Source: Gibbula magus
Taxonomy: Eukaryota > Mollusca > Gastropoda > Trochida > Trochidae
Assembly: GCA_936450465.1 (NCBI GenBank)
Contig: OW388289.1
Span: 78,232,593 to 78,296,592, forward strand
DNA length: 64,000 bases
Direction: 5' to 3'
The notes under the pieces were generated by a model. That model had not been told where the DNA came from. It ran no database searches and saw only the letters and a list, made by a program, of their open reading frames with translations. Positions 12,347 through 23,400 of the stretch are shown piece after piece. The position numbers and the translations under genes are program-made. Within the stretch, counting starts at the first letter, position 1; the number at the start of each line of letters is the position of its first letter.

Positions 12347-12559
12347 TGTAAAAGGTGCATTAATCATAAGCATAAATATTTCTTATTTTAATATTCTGTG
12401 TAGCGGTACGTAATTGCTTACAGTTATTCCCCTTTGTTCCTTTAATCGGAAGTATTGACAGGTTACGCATGCGCACTTGACTTAATGCAAATATGCGTTT
12501 TGAAAGAATACACTGGCTCAACATTAAAACTTTGTTTTATTGTTTATTCAGGTGTTACA
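12347..12559 (+). repeat. 3' LTR of the Gypsy element (213 bp)
   Basis: Starts TGTAAAAGG right after a G-rich purine run and ends GGTGTTACA, giving TGTAA...TTACA termini. Its last 93 bp match the 5' LTR end exactly. Its first ~120 bp (U3) have no counterpart at the 5' end. Followed by GTTT, which also precedes 3560. Confidence 0.78.
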
Positions 12560-12937
12560 GTTTCAGATATATCAAGATGGACATCAAATCTAAATATTCT
12601 TGTCAGTGACTGGGGGATAGTCTGGAAGATTCCTATAAAGTTCATGGCCATGTTTGCTTGTGGGGTCAAGGTCCACCATACTCAATTATATCAAACATGA
12701 CTGTGCATAAAGGTCACAGTTGCAATCTATGTTAAACTGAGGCACAAAATAGTGAAGCTCAAAATGTTAATTGTTGCCAAATCATCCTCATGTTTCATTG
12801 TCATGGATTGTTATAATAATATAATTAGTGACAAATAGATTTTTTTCTTCATTTTTACCACAAAAAAATAATAGTTTCATGTGAAATAAACTGAGTATAA
12901 CAGTGCATTCAAAATTAGATGATTTTTGTCAATGTGG

Positions 12938-13073
12938 CTGGTATCACTGCAGGGCGAAAGCCTGCAAAACCATTGGGGATATGTATAACCATGGAACCCG
13001 TGATCATAGGTTGTACTGGCAGCACTAAAATGTTTCTTTTATTGCATCCAAACCTTTTTGCATGGAGAACAGG
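12938..13073 (-). repeat. Decayed copy of the tRNA-derived SINE body
   Basis: Shares ordered blocks with the SINE at 13531-13840 (ggctg-tagtat-gcaggg-gaaagcc-gcaa, then tgcatccaaacc, then gagaacag) at lower identity. It lacks a recognisable tRNA-like head. Confidence 0.55.
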
Positions 13074-13079
13074 TCTTTA

Positions 13080-13253
13080 TAGCATATATAGTTGTCAATC
13101 CTCCACATCTATATAGCATATATAGTTGTCAATCCTCCATATCTATATAGCATATATAGTTGTCAATCCTCCACATCTATATAGCATATATAGTTGTCAA
13201 TCCTCCACATCTATATAGCATATATAGTTGTCAATCCTCCACATCTATATAGC
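13080..13253. repeat. 34-bp tandem repeat, five copies
   Basis: Unit contains TTGTCAATCCTCCACATC plus a TATATAGCATATATAG stretch. The five copies are almost identical (one Cac/Tat variant). No spacers, so not a CRISPR array. It sits next to the decayed SINE. Confidence 0.92.
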
Positions 13254-13530
13254 AAACTAAGCAATATTATCCCATTCTTCCTTCAAGGGATAGTTTGAGA
13301 AGGGTCTAACAGTTTGATCATCAAACTTTGATGTCTTACTTAAAATGATGTTTAAAAAAGCTTTATCTTTACTCGATGTACAATTGAGATATTATAAAAT
13401 TTATAGTTTATCTGAAAATGTATAAATAGTTAATCATTAGACTGATCATACATTTGTTTAAAACAATCTAACTGATGTTACCTATGCAGTTATAAATATG
13501 TTAACTGATCGATTGTCACAATGTCTTATA

Positions 13531-13840
13531 GGTGAGGTGAGGTGAGTTGGAGTTTAACGCCGCTTTCAAGAATATTTCACTTATATCGCGGCTGCTAGTA
13601 TTATGGCAGGGAGAAAGCCCGCAACGCCATGTGGCTATGCCTTGCGGTGAAACCTGCGAGCATCGGCTGGAACTAGCGAACCATGGGTGGTACTGCACTG
13701 AAATTCAGTGTAGCATTGCACCCAAACCTTACTGCGTGTAGAACAGTTCTCTACTGCAGACAAAGTTGCCGTGCCCCTGGCGGGATTCGAACCCCGGACC
13801 TCTTGATCCGAAGACGAACGCGCTAACCACTGCGCTATCC
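13531..13840 (-). mobile_element. tRNA-derived SINE, full length, with 13-14 bp target duplication
   Basis: On the minus strand the 5' head reads GGGATAGCGCAGTGGTTAGCG (A-box part TAGCGCAGTGGTTAGCG) and a B box GGTTCGAATCC, as in RNA polymerase III promoters. A ~200-bp body and a (CTCAC)n-type tail follow. CACAATGTCTTATA occurs at 13517-13530 and 13841-13854, marking retrotransposed insertion. A second copy is at 50115-50430. Confidence 0.92.
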
Positions 13841-13854
13841 CACAATGTCTTATA

Positions 13855-14490
13855 ATCATGTACATTAATAACATAGATGTATAAACAAGAATACCCGTTA
13901 CCTCCTTGAATTTTGTTTCCACAAAAATACCCACATAAAAATGTTGCTTGAACTAGTTTGATAAAATACCAACCAAAAATATAAATCTAATTAGAAATAG
14001 TTATCTATTTGTTATTTGTGCAGATTATTTATACAATGGAAGAAGAGAAATAAGTGTTATCGATCATGTCATCCATATAATTTGGTTAAAATTTCATAGT
14101 GCAGCCAGTGTTTGATATTTCACAACTACACCCCGTGATAAGAAAGCGCTGAATCAGTGCAGCATAAACAACTAGGGGTCCAAGTTTCAAATGTCAGTCT
14201 GACCCAAGTTTGTTACAGCTGAATATTCATGACGAACATATAGTACAGTACAGACATGATATAGCTATGTCATGCATTCATAAGTATATAGTTGCCGACT
14301 CAGCGAAATTCTTACTTGGGTGAACTTGACTTCAGGGTTACGGATCGGTTCGGGAAGCTTTCCGGCCATTGTCTTCTCGTGTTATGCGTGAATACAGACG
14401 AGCGAACACAATAGATGGCGGACGGGCACTGTTGGCGATCATGTGACACGTCACATGATCATGCCCATACTGAAATTGCCGGTCACCCTT
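13855..14490. other. Intergenic DNA, no gene seen
   Basis: No supported gene. 14312-14400 shares interrupted blocks (GTGAACTTGACT, AGGGTT, ATCGGTT, CATYGTCT) with 33170-33235, suggesting an old dispersed repeat. Confidence 0.45.
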
Positions 14491-14498
14491 GTCAATCT

Positions 14499-14775
14499 CA
14501 CAGGGGCTTGTATATTGCTGGAAACGAACAGTTCCCAGGTCCATTACTTTAAATATATTATTTATTAGTATAGGGTATATATATATTATTTATTAGTATA
14601 GGGTATATATATATTATTTATTAGTATAGGGTATATATATATTATTTATTAGTATAGGGTATATATATATTATTTATTAGTATAGGGTATATATATATTA
14701 TTTATTAGTATAGGGTATATCACATCGTAGTATTGAACCAGGAACTGTTCGTTTTCAGCAATACAAGTCCCTGTG
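14499..14775. mobile_element. Foldback/MITE element with 8-bp target duplication
   Basis: Termini CACAGGGGCTTGTAT...and its inverted partner ...ATACAAGTCCCTGTG, with ~45-bp imperfect terminal inverted repeats. GTCAATCT is directly repeated at 14491-14498 and 14776-14783. An 8-bp duplication fits hAT-, P- or Merlin-type transposition. No transposase inside. The core has been replaced by a minisatellite. Related to 16574-16747 and 31565-31706. Confidence 0.82.
14553..14722. repeat. 28-bp minisatellite inside the foldback element
   Basis: About six copies of a 28-bp unit containing TATTTATTAGTATAGGGTAT. The unit resembles the single-copy core of the sister element at 16574-16747 (attagtatt...tatagggtgta), so it looks like local amplification of the element's own core. 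Confidence 0.9.
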
Positions 14776-14783
14776 GTCAATCT

Positions 14784-16227
14784 ATAACTCTGACGGGTCT
14801 ATTTTTGGAGTGGTGATGATTGTATCGCATGCACTTTGATTGATAACATCTAATTGATTCATTGGTATACTGTCAAATGCAGCATTAACTTTATTGGCTG
14901 TTTATTTAATTTTTATTTTGAAATCATGAAAAATACAACCAGGGACTTTATATAAACTCTAATTAGAAAGTACCTGATACAACAATGTATTACACTTTCG
15001 AGTTATTTCTTAAATTATAGATCTAAATTACTGTTTGAGTTTATCCAGCTGGTTAAATTGTTACACTGTACGTATTATTATGAGGATAATCCGCTCAGCT
15101 GACATTGTCCAACAATGTAATACGTGTTGATATTCAATAGAGGTTATCAATATGTTATCATTTATTATCACACGGAGGGCTTGGTGACTGATTATGTTTT
15201 AACACATAGTTATATCACTATATGAACTTGTGAACGGCGAGATAGGAAATGTCTTTATGTCTTTGAACATTACCCTGTAACTTGTGTCAACTTGAGCAAA
15301 TAAGATGTCTATTTGCGCTTTGATTCCTAACACTATAGAAGTGGACCAGGAATGGAAAGTGAAGCAAGACTGCGCAAGGACAAGAAGTTATTTCCAGAAA
15401 ATTAGGATCTACAGTATACAGATCATGTGACTTATACTTAGTTTTGAATTTATTTAGAAACATATGTATGCTATTTAGAGAGAGCTATAGTGAGCTCTTT
15501 TTATCTGCGACAATATTGTTATGATGAGTCCCATTCTCGCTCACCAGACTAATTGTTCCGATACTCTACACTTATCATCCCTTTGTCTTTTCATCAGGAA
15601 CATCTGTACTGAAGGTGGGGAATTTAAATATTGTTTTGACACATTAATCAAAGAATAGACGTGATTAGATGACAGAACCATGTTTCTTGGCTTGAGACGT
15701 AAACTAGCTATGTATCTCATCGGATGAAAGTAATAATTGTCAGCAAGAGCTGGTTGTAAATATAATATTCCTATTCAACAAGTGGTTAAATAGTTATATT
15801 TTGTCAAAATGAAACCCCTAATATATAGTTGCTCTATTAAACTATCTAGAGCTATTCAAATATTGGATACAAATAAATGAGAAGTATAGACTATATCTCA
15901 GTAGGCCTACACATCTTCCTGATACACAGTTCCAGGGTGTATTGGTGGTAAGTCGCAATATAATGATTTTATAGAAGAAATATCAAACTGTCAATCTAAA
16001 TACATGAAGGCTGAGTATATTGAAACATTTGTCTGGGTGACCGATGCCAGTTGGTTACATCGTGAGATCCAGTTACCCACACTCGGAGTCAGGCACCTAT
16101 ATTACCTGCACTGGCATGTGAAGTATATGATGTTCCCATCATAGCAAGAATGTGATACTATATCAGTAAATGATAACATAAACAAGTTTATTTTGATCTA
16201 AAAATAACTTTATTGAGGAAGTTGAAA
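14784..16227. other. Intergenic DNA, no gene seen
   Basis: AT-rich with short open frames only. No coding, RNA or clear repeat signal recognised. Confidence 0.5.
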
Positions 16228-16430
16228 TAAGAACAGACTTCCACTCGACTTAAAGTCTGCAAAATCTATTCAGTCTTTCCGCCACCAGCTCAAAACACAT
16301 TTATTCTCGTCAGAATGATGTGTTGTCACTGTGTACCGGTAACTGGCATAACCAGACTATGTGTAGCGCCTGTGAGCAGCCTAGTTGGAACTCGGCGCTA
16401 AATAAATAGATTATTATTATTATTATTAAG
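16228..16430 (+). mobile_element. 5'-truncated 3' end of a CR1/L2-type LINE
   Basis: 16232-16318 encodes a C-terminal ORF2 tail of the form NRLPLDLKSAKSIQSFRHQL...KTHLF, ending at TGA 16316-16318. This is the familiar end of non-LTR retrotransposon ORF2. A short 3' UTR ends in an (ATT)n tail at 16411-16428. Only the last ~200 bp are present, as is usual for 5'-truncated copies. Confidence 0.7.
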
Positions 16431-16541
16431 AAAGACATTGCACATTAAAGAATGTTTCAACAATAGATACGCGGGTGAAAAAGATCCTCCAATCGAACGG
16501 AAATATTGAAAGTAATACTAAATGCTATCAATTGCAGTGCT

Positions 16542-16560
16542 GGGGGGGGGGGGGGGGGGG
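16542..16560 (+). repeat. Poly(G) run of 19
   Basis: Nineteen consecutive G immediately upstream of the foldback element at 16574. Such a run can form a quadruplex and is prone to length errors. Confidence 0.95.
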
Positions 16561-16573
16561 AGTAATTATTAAC

Positions 16574-16747
16574 CACAGGGGTTTGTATTGCTGATACAAA
16601 ACAGTTCCTAGGTCCAACATTTCGATACGATATAGCCTATATTAATAAATAAAGAATATTAGTATTAGTCGTACATGTATAGGGTGTATTGTATCGAAGT
16701 ATTGGACCTATAGGAACTCTTTTGTATCAGCAATACAAACCCCTGTG
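16574..16747. mobile_element. Foldback/MITE element, sister of 14499-14775
   Basis: 174 bp with ~60-bp terminal inverted repeats starting CACAGGGGTTTGTATTG and running through AGTTCCTAGGTCC; only a few mismatches between arms. It has no coding capacity and no clear target duplication (flanks ttattaac and tagtacag). Confidence 0.82.
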
Positions 16748-17393
16748 TAGTACAGTAAATACTCTAAAATAATTATTGAATCGTGTAAAATACACACATA
16801 TAATATACAGAAAGACGTCCTGAAGTAGCAAGATCAAACCATTCTGTCCCCTTGATGGTCACTCAAGTAAACGATTCGTACGTTACTTCTTTTACAATTG
16901 GACCATCTTTCAGGATTTCCGCAAAACCTCCTTAGCGTTGCAAGCTTACTAAACGGATATCTTCCGTATTACTATCCATTTGATAAACACAAAATTCGAT
17001 CGATGGACTAGCTTATGTATTGAGAAAAGTAATAAACCTTACCAACGTTAACGAATACCGTAACGTATATACCGAGTGTCCAGTTTGAAACAACGTCGCT
17101 GGTGTTGCTCAAGTACAAATATAAAGTTGCTAGCAAAAACAAGCCTCCATTATAACAGAGAATACGTGGGAGTAGATGAACTGAGTAACATCTGCTGGGA
17201 GAGAATGGATCAAATCTAAATATGGAGACTCTGATATCAGAATCATAACACATAAAATGGTTCTATTCACACGTTTTAAAGTAAAATTGACAAATGCATA
17301 ATTATTAAATGAAACGTTTTTTAAAGTCCGATTCTTACCACAGTTGTAGAAGACCCATATAATTATAACATAACCAAACATGCATGCTGAAAC

Positions 17394-17426
17394 TTAAGAG
17401 TTCTTCTGTGGAACTTTGATGGCAAC
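17394..17426 (-). CDS. ALDH: ALDH gene A, last coding exon
   Basis: 33 nt after a TTTTCAG acceptor, encoding [10 protein letters not shown] and TAA at 17396-17394. The peptide is the characteristic C terminus of ALDH1/2. It is too short to be found without the family pattern. Confidence 0.93.
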   Translation of the reverse strand, partial: VAIKVPQKNS

Positions 17427-20400
17427 CTGAAAATGAAATGTTGAAAACGTATAAGCCGATTGACATAATTTAAATTTACAAATGATCCCTTTTTAAAAAT
17501 TTACTTTTTTCATTTCCATTTAAATTAAAATGACCTTCAAAACCTAATGGTACGTTCACTCATATGCCCACTGATTTACAAACATCATTGAATGACTACC
17601 ACCTTTTCATGGGAAACTGTTGCATTTGATATCATCTCCTTAAGATAATGCAAAATATACAGTTAATGATGTTTTATATGTTTCACAAATAAATGATAAT
17701 GTAAATAATTTCAAAGTTATTTCATATGTTTCAAGTTAAGCTTATATTATACATCTTTACATATTAATTTGCAGGGGCAATTCTTAAATATGTAGTGAGC
17801 ATGAATACGTACGTGTGTATATTCATTAGCAATACCGTACTCAAAATCTAATAATGATGTTAATCATTTGTAATAATTTAAATATGCTAAACATAGTTCT
17901 CTTTACAGAAACTACACGTCTTTGAGTATGAATATAAACTTAAGGATGTTCGCTGCTTCCTGTTGAACTTCAAAAATGAAATATGATGAAGTAAAGATTT
18001 TTTGTCATTTTTATTTACTTCATGATATTCTACATCATCTACGTACCTTTAGAAAACAAATGAAATAAAGAAAATATGACTTGAGAACCTCTAAAAAGTG
18101 CTTAAATAGCATAGATGGCCTAAATTTGACTAAAAAGGGGGATTTTCAGGTACATTTTGTGTCACAGCTTAAAAAAAACCACACTACCATATATATTTTT
18201 TCATCGGTTTCGTTAGGGGAACATGAACTTTGTAACATATCAAAAAAAGGAAAACAAGTTTAATACTAGAAATGTAGTATTTTAAAGTTTTTAGCAGCTT
18301 TTTCTCATTTTCCCATAGACTCCCATGTTAAAATTTGTACTTCACCCCACTATCTTACAGGCGTCATAACTCGAAAAAACCCATACTACCCCCTATTTTT
18401 TAATGCTGATTTTTCAATCATATACTTTGATCTTTTAAAAAATATAAGTTAGAAAAAAGTTTAATACTATAAATTTGAGGAGCGAACATTCTTAAAGACA
18501 ACTTAGGTCATCGTTTAACAACACCAAAACGGATCCATAGTAGTCATAATTTGACAAGAGGGTTAAATACACCATGGTCACGATGGCAATTATTACACAG
18601 TTGATCTAAATAGGCCCTATTTGTTACCACGTCATAGAGTACTAAATGTATATGACCAAAATATGTTTGATGATACAGTAAGTTACTTACGGTCTTCACC
18701 TCCATATACTGATGTAATCCGTACTCCCCCCTTTAAATAAGAACAAAGATTACAGTTTGGGGAGGGTGTTAGGTGGTATAATACATGCATTATTAAATTC
18801 AATTATCAATGGGAAATTACGCTGTTTTAGCAGTCATTGCCTATTTAAGTGTATCATTCATATCATGAAATAAAATCTAGATCAAAAAGGTCTATCATGC
18901 TTTCGAATATTCAAAGTATTTCAAACTTAAAGATTATTTTCTTTTAGTTTCAAGAGAATGTGCTTGGTTTCCTAGCTTAAGCCTTAATTTGTCAAAATTG
19001 TTTTAATTTAAGAATATCTGTAAGTCAAAGAAATATCCAAAAAAGCGAACTACTAAAATCAAACATTAAATGAAAATCAAACCTGCCCATTTGACTTATA
19101 AAGTTGGTGAAATATCGTCCAAAGTAACACCATAGGCCTACATTCAACACCTAGTTTATGACTCAAACTTACAGTTCTCTGCCAATACCAGACATCTTGT
19201 ATCCTCCGAATGGGCATTGTGGGGTTAAGGCCAGGTAGCAGTTCACCCTTGAAAAGTAAAAATATGTACATTGAGAACATTCACTTTCTGACAGTCAACT
19301 TAATTATTTGTGTAATAAACATCTGGTGTTTTCAAGAAGATTAGGGTATTTACGGGTGATCATATTCTTTATTTAACAATTGCGACGTTTCGGCATAGAT
19401 CCCTTTATCATTATCAATAATGACATATACAGATAGAAGGATTTAAACTTGTTAAATACAGAAGTTGATCATATATAATTATCATTTTCTTCATTGAATA
19501 AACATATTTGTTATGCCGTCGCAATAGAAGTGTCCCATATTTTGGCTATTTTTACAAATTTATATATTTTCAAATTGAATAGAACTGGTACTAAAAATAA
19601 AATGATTACACTCGATTGTGTGCCCTATGACAATTTTGTGTATAACCCTCGGTCTCGCTCGGACAATAAACACACTCGTTTCGTAAAAGCCATATGACAC
19701 ACGTCATCGGGTTATAATCTCTATTTATGAACTACAGTTAGACCAAGAAATAGCTTGCAGCTATATAAATTTTGTGATGTCATTGTGGCTGTGAATAGTG
19801 CTGATTGGAACCAAAGTGGACCATGGTCCATATAATTCCCAACTAGCATCGTATCATACTTTATAACATTGAGTTTGCTAGATATAGAAGCGAAACCTCT
19901 GCAGTGATTCAACCTTCGAAAGCACAAAGAAATGTCTTACAACGTCCAAACATTTTGAACAGGTAAACATGCAATAACAGTTCAAACTCAGATCGCACCA
20001 GCAGGTTCCAGCCTGGATCCCGTTAGAGAAGGCGAGTGCCTTGTTGAGGTCGTTGGTGAAGATGGCGGCACCGAGACCGTAGCTGGTGGAGTTAGCTCTC
20101 TCCAGGACTTCCTCAAGGGTCTTGAACTTGATGATCTGTTGTACCGGGCCGAAGATCTGATAAAGAGAAACACCAGAGAACGTAACTAGGGGTCGTCATG
20201 CATTCATTAACAGGGAAAAGATATTAGGAAGAAATACACGGACATATTTGTAGTGTTGGATTCATTTTGCACATCAGAACTGCATTGCACTAAACACTGG
20301 TTTCAAATTTAAGTAACACTAATAAGTTGAATTTTCGGAATGAAATCTTTGTTCTTGGGAAGTAAATATGTTCATGCAGTTTAGCAGTCTGAGTGCATGG

Positions 20401-23400
20401 TATGATTACCTAAACTCTACTCTCATCTTCTTGCTAGATATAAAAATCCGAGGAAGTCGATACAGTGTGACGGTTATATTTCGCTGCATGCAAATGACAT
20501 GATGAAAGTGCACAGATTGACGTTCGAGCTAGCCCTTCAAACTGGAATTAACCTTGGCTTAGCATATCCATTAACTGTTAAAAGAGAAAATGTCCATACA
20601 CTTTCATCGTTTGCGATTCTTTCCAAATCAGTCTTCGATGTCTCTCAAGCGTCAAATACGTATTTCAGCTGAGGAAAGAACATATTACCGGATACGGCGA
20701 CACCATGTAACATATACCTTTGCAGGGTCGCTACTGTTTCATATACAAAACCGTCAACAACACCGTAGAAGTGTCACTAACCTCTTCTTTAGCGATGCGC
20801 ATGTCATCAGTGACATTTGAGAAGACGGTGGGTTGTATGAAGAATCCCTTGTCCCCCAAGCGTGCCCCGCCCACCTCACACGTGGCCCCCTCTTTCTTCC
20901 CACTCTCTATCATATCAAGGATCTGTCTGCACTGGCCCTCGTCAATCTGAGAAACCATGGAGACAATGTTTTACAAAACGCAAAGGTGGTATATCAAAAC
21001 ATGCTTTTTTTGTGGCATCGTATGTTCATTGAAAATATAGCTTATATTGTTGACGTGTATATTATAGCGTGTGTTAGTCCATTATATTACCCAAGTCTTG
21101 TCAAGTTACGCAACCATCCTCCAAAGCTCCCCATGGCAAAGTAATTGAGTTGAATTGTTGAGTTTGCATGCAACCGTTTTTTAAAGATAAACTAAATTAA
21201 ATGTAGTTAATACAATACAATATAAACATTGTATACACTGAATCTTGTGCATGAATGTAACAGTAACTGCAAAACAATTTCACAAGTTCTTCATACATAA
21301 ATGTTTCATTTCTCTAATAAACGACAAACTCCATTAGACATGCAGTAGTCGACGTTTGAGACGGGGTCCTTTTAACACTTAATACGGTATTGCCCGATAC
21401 AAAGTTGACTGGTGAAAAATATAGTATAGTGTAGCCTATCTTTAAATGTAATTATGGATTTCATTACATGGTAACTTGAAGCTATTCTTCACCTGAGGTC
21501 CATTCACAGTCTTGCTATCAAAGGGGTCTCCAACTTGTCTCTGTTTCGCCTTCTCCACACTCCTCTTGACAAACTCGTCATAAATCTCCTCCTGGACAAA
21601 CGTCCTGGAGCCAGCGATACAACACTGCCCGCTGTTAGTCATCACAGCTTCATGGGCGAAGGTCACCGCAATGTCAACTGAAATTGTAGATGATCAGCTG
21701 TAATCAAAGTAGCAATAACTAACTTACAACTGGACATAGAAGCGTGACATGAACTAACGCTAGACTCTCCATCTATAAAAGAGCAGACATATCTTGTCAT
21801 GAAGTGGAACAGATGATGAAGTATATACGTATGTGACTTGACACAGACAGGTAATTTAAAACAATTTACTATACAATGTAAAACATTTCTTATTTGTTTG
21901 ATTAAAACATGATGTGTGTCGTTGTGTTCTAACTTGCTTAAACTGTCCTAACTCACTGTCAGAGTCAGCAAAGATGACATTAGGACTTTTCCCTCCCAGC
22001 TCAAGACTCGTCCTCTTCAGGTTGGTGCCAGCAGCCGCGGCCATGATGATCTTTCCCACCTGATTTTGGATTGTAGTCGGGTCAACATATGGAAAATACC
22101 CCCTCACCCCCAACAAATTGCTATAAATGGTTTTTCAACTGATTCTGGTAGGATTTAGTTTACTTTTTGACATACTTAAACTTTGCCAAAGTTGGACCCC
22201 CGGAAAGATGGCGTTCCAAGATGGCCAGCGAAACCTCTTAACCTCTGTAACCATCAACTCAAATGTGATGATCTTGGTTTCAACGAACACATTAAGGTCG
22301 TAAAAAAATGGTGTTTGTCAATTATGGAACACAAAACTCCAATATGGCGTCAAAAATTGTCGTCCAAATGACCGCAAATCCTTAACCATTCACTCAAATT
22401 TGAAGGTATAGATGTCTATTTCAACGTTTTGGGGGACAAGGAATACATTAACATGAACACATGAAATTGGGCCATTATATTACAAGTAAATCTAACTTTG
22501 TCCAATATGGCACAACCATTTGCCCTACGTTTACAGTCTAATTTGATTAAAATTGGATCTAAATCTAGTCCCTGGTTTCGGGGGACAAGAAACACATTCT
22601 AACCATTTGCAACTGTGAATGCCTACAAATGCATTTCCTGAGCACACATGTTGTAATTTGTAAGCACATTTCACCAGTTCTCTGCACGACCTGGACACTT
22701 CTGCCACGTTCAACCATAGTGGATACCCATGTTCTTCCATTTGGTACCATCCAAAAACCCTAGGGTTAGGAGGATTTCTTTGCAAATAAACACTCTATGT
22801 CGAAATCCTTGCTTGGTAGATGGCCCTATTTGTGTACCGAATAGGGGCATCCTATGATGGTGGAAACAAATGCTTGAGTTTGGCAGAATAAGTCTTGTTG
22901 AACAACATTCACTCTGGTCAGTGAGGTGGTGTGGTCATACATGAGAGCACTTCTTTACCTGCCTCAAAGGTGCTTATTTTGACACTATCTGTTAGTACTT
23001 CAAGTTCGTGTTTGTTGTTTAAGTCTTTGAGAAACATTGGGAAATCTATTGAATGTTTATCTAAGTAATTGTAAATGTACACGACTATAGATTTAAAGAT
23101 ACCCCGAATATTGTTTTCTAAAAAGTGTAAACCAGTAACAATGATGAAAATTATAAACTCATCGGCAAAATAAACTTATCACCTCAGTTAGTTTTGATTA
23201 ATGCAATATTTAAAAGAAATCAGATGTATTTGACTGTGACAAGATACAATAATACTTATCTGCAGTAGTTTGGATGAATAATTGGTGACTGTGGTTACAT
23301 TTTAGTTAAAATTTCTTTGTTTAATGAAGACAGGGGTAAGAAATGAAATTTCCACCAACAGACCCCTACCATGTTTAACATGTTGTAAATGTGTGCAGAA

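Larger units (their letters stand above)
3560..12559 (+). mobile_element. Composite Ty3/Gypsy LTR retrotransposon with palindromic 5' part
   Basis: A 9.0-kb unit beginning TGTAACACCTGAATAAAC and ending with the reverse complement of the same sequence. Both ends are therefore U5-type LTR termini in inverted orientation. It is flanked by GTTT at 3556-3559 and 12560-12563, a plausible 4-bp target-site duplication. Inside are a 948-bp inverted repeat, a primer-binding site, an intact Gag-Pol frame, a polypurine region and a 3' LTR. A normal provirus would start with U3, so the 5' part is rearranged. Arms, primer site and coding frame are seen directly. Integration as one unit is inferred from the flanking GTTT. 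Confidence 0.72.
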
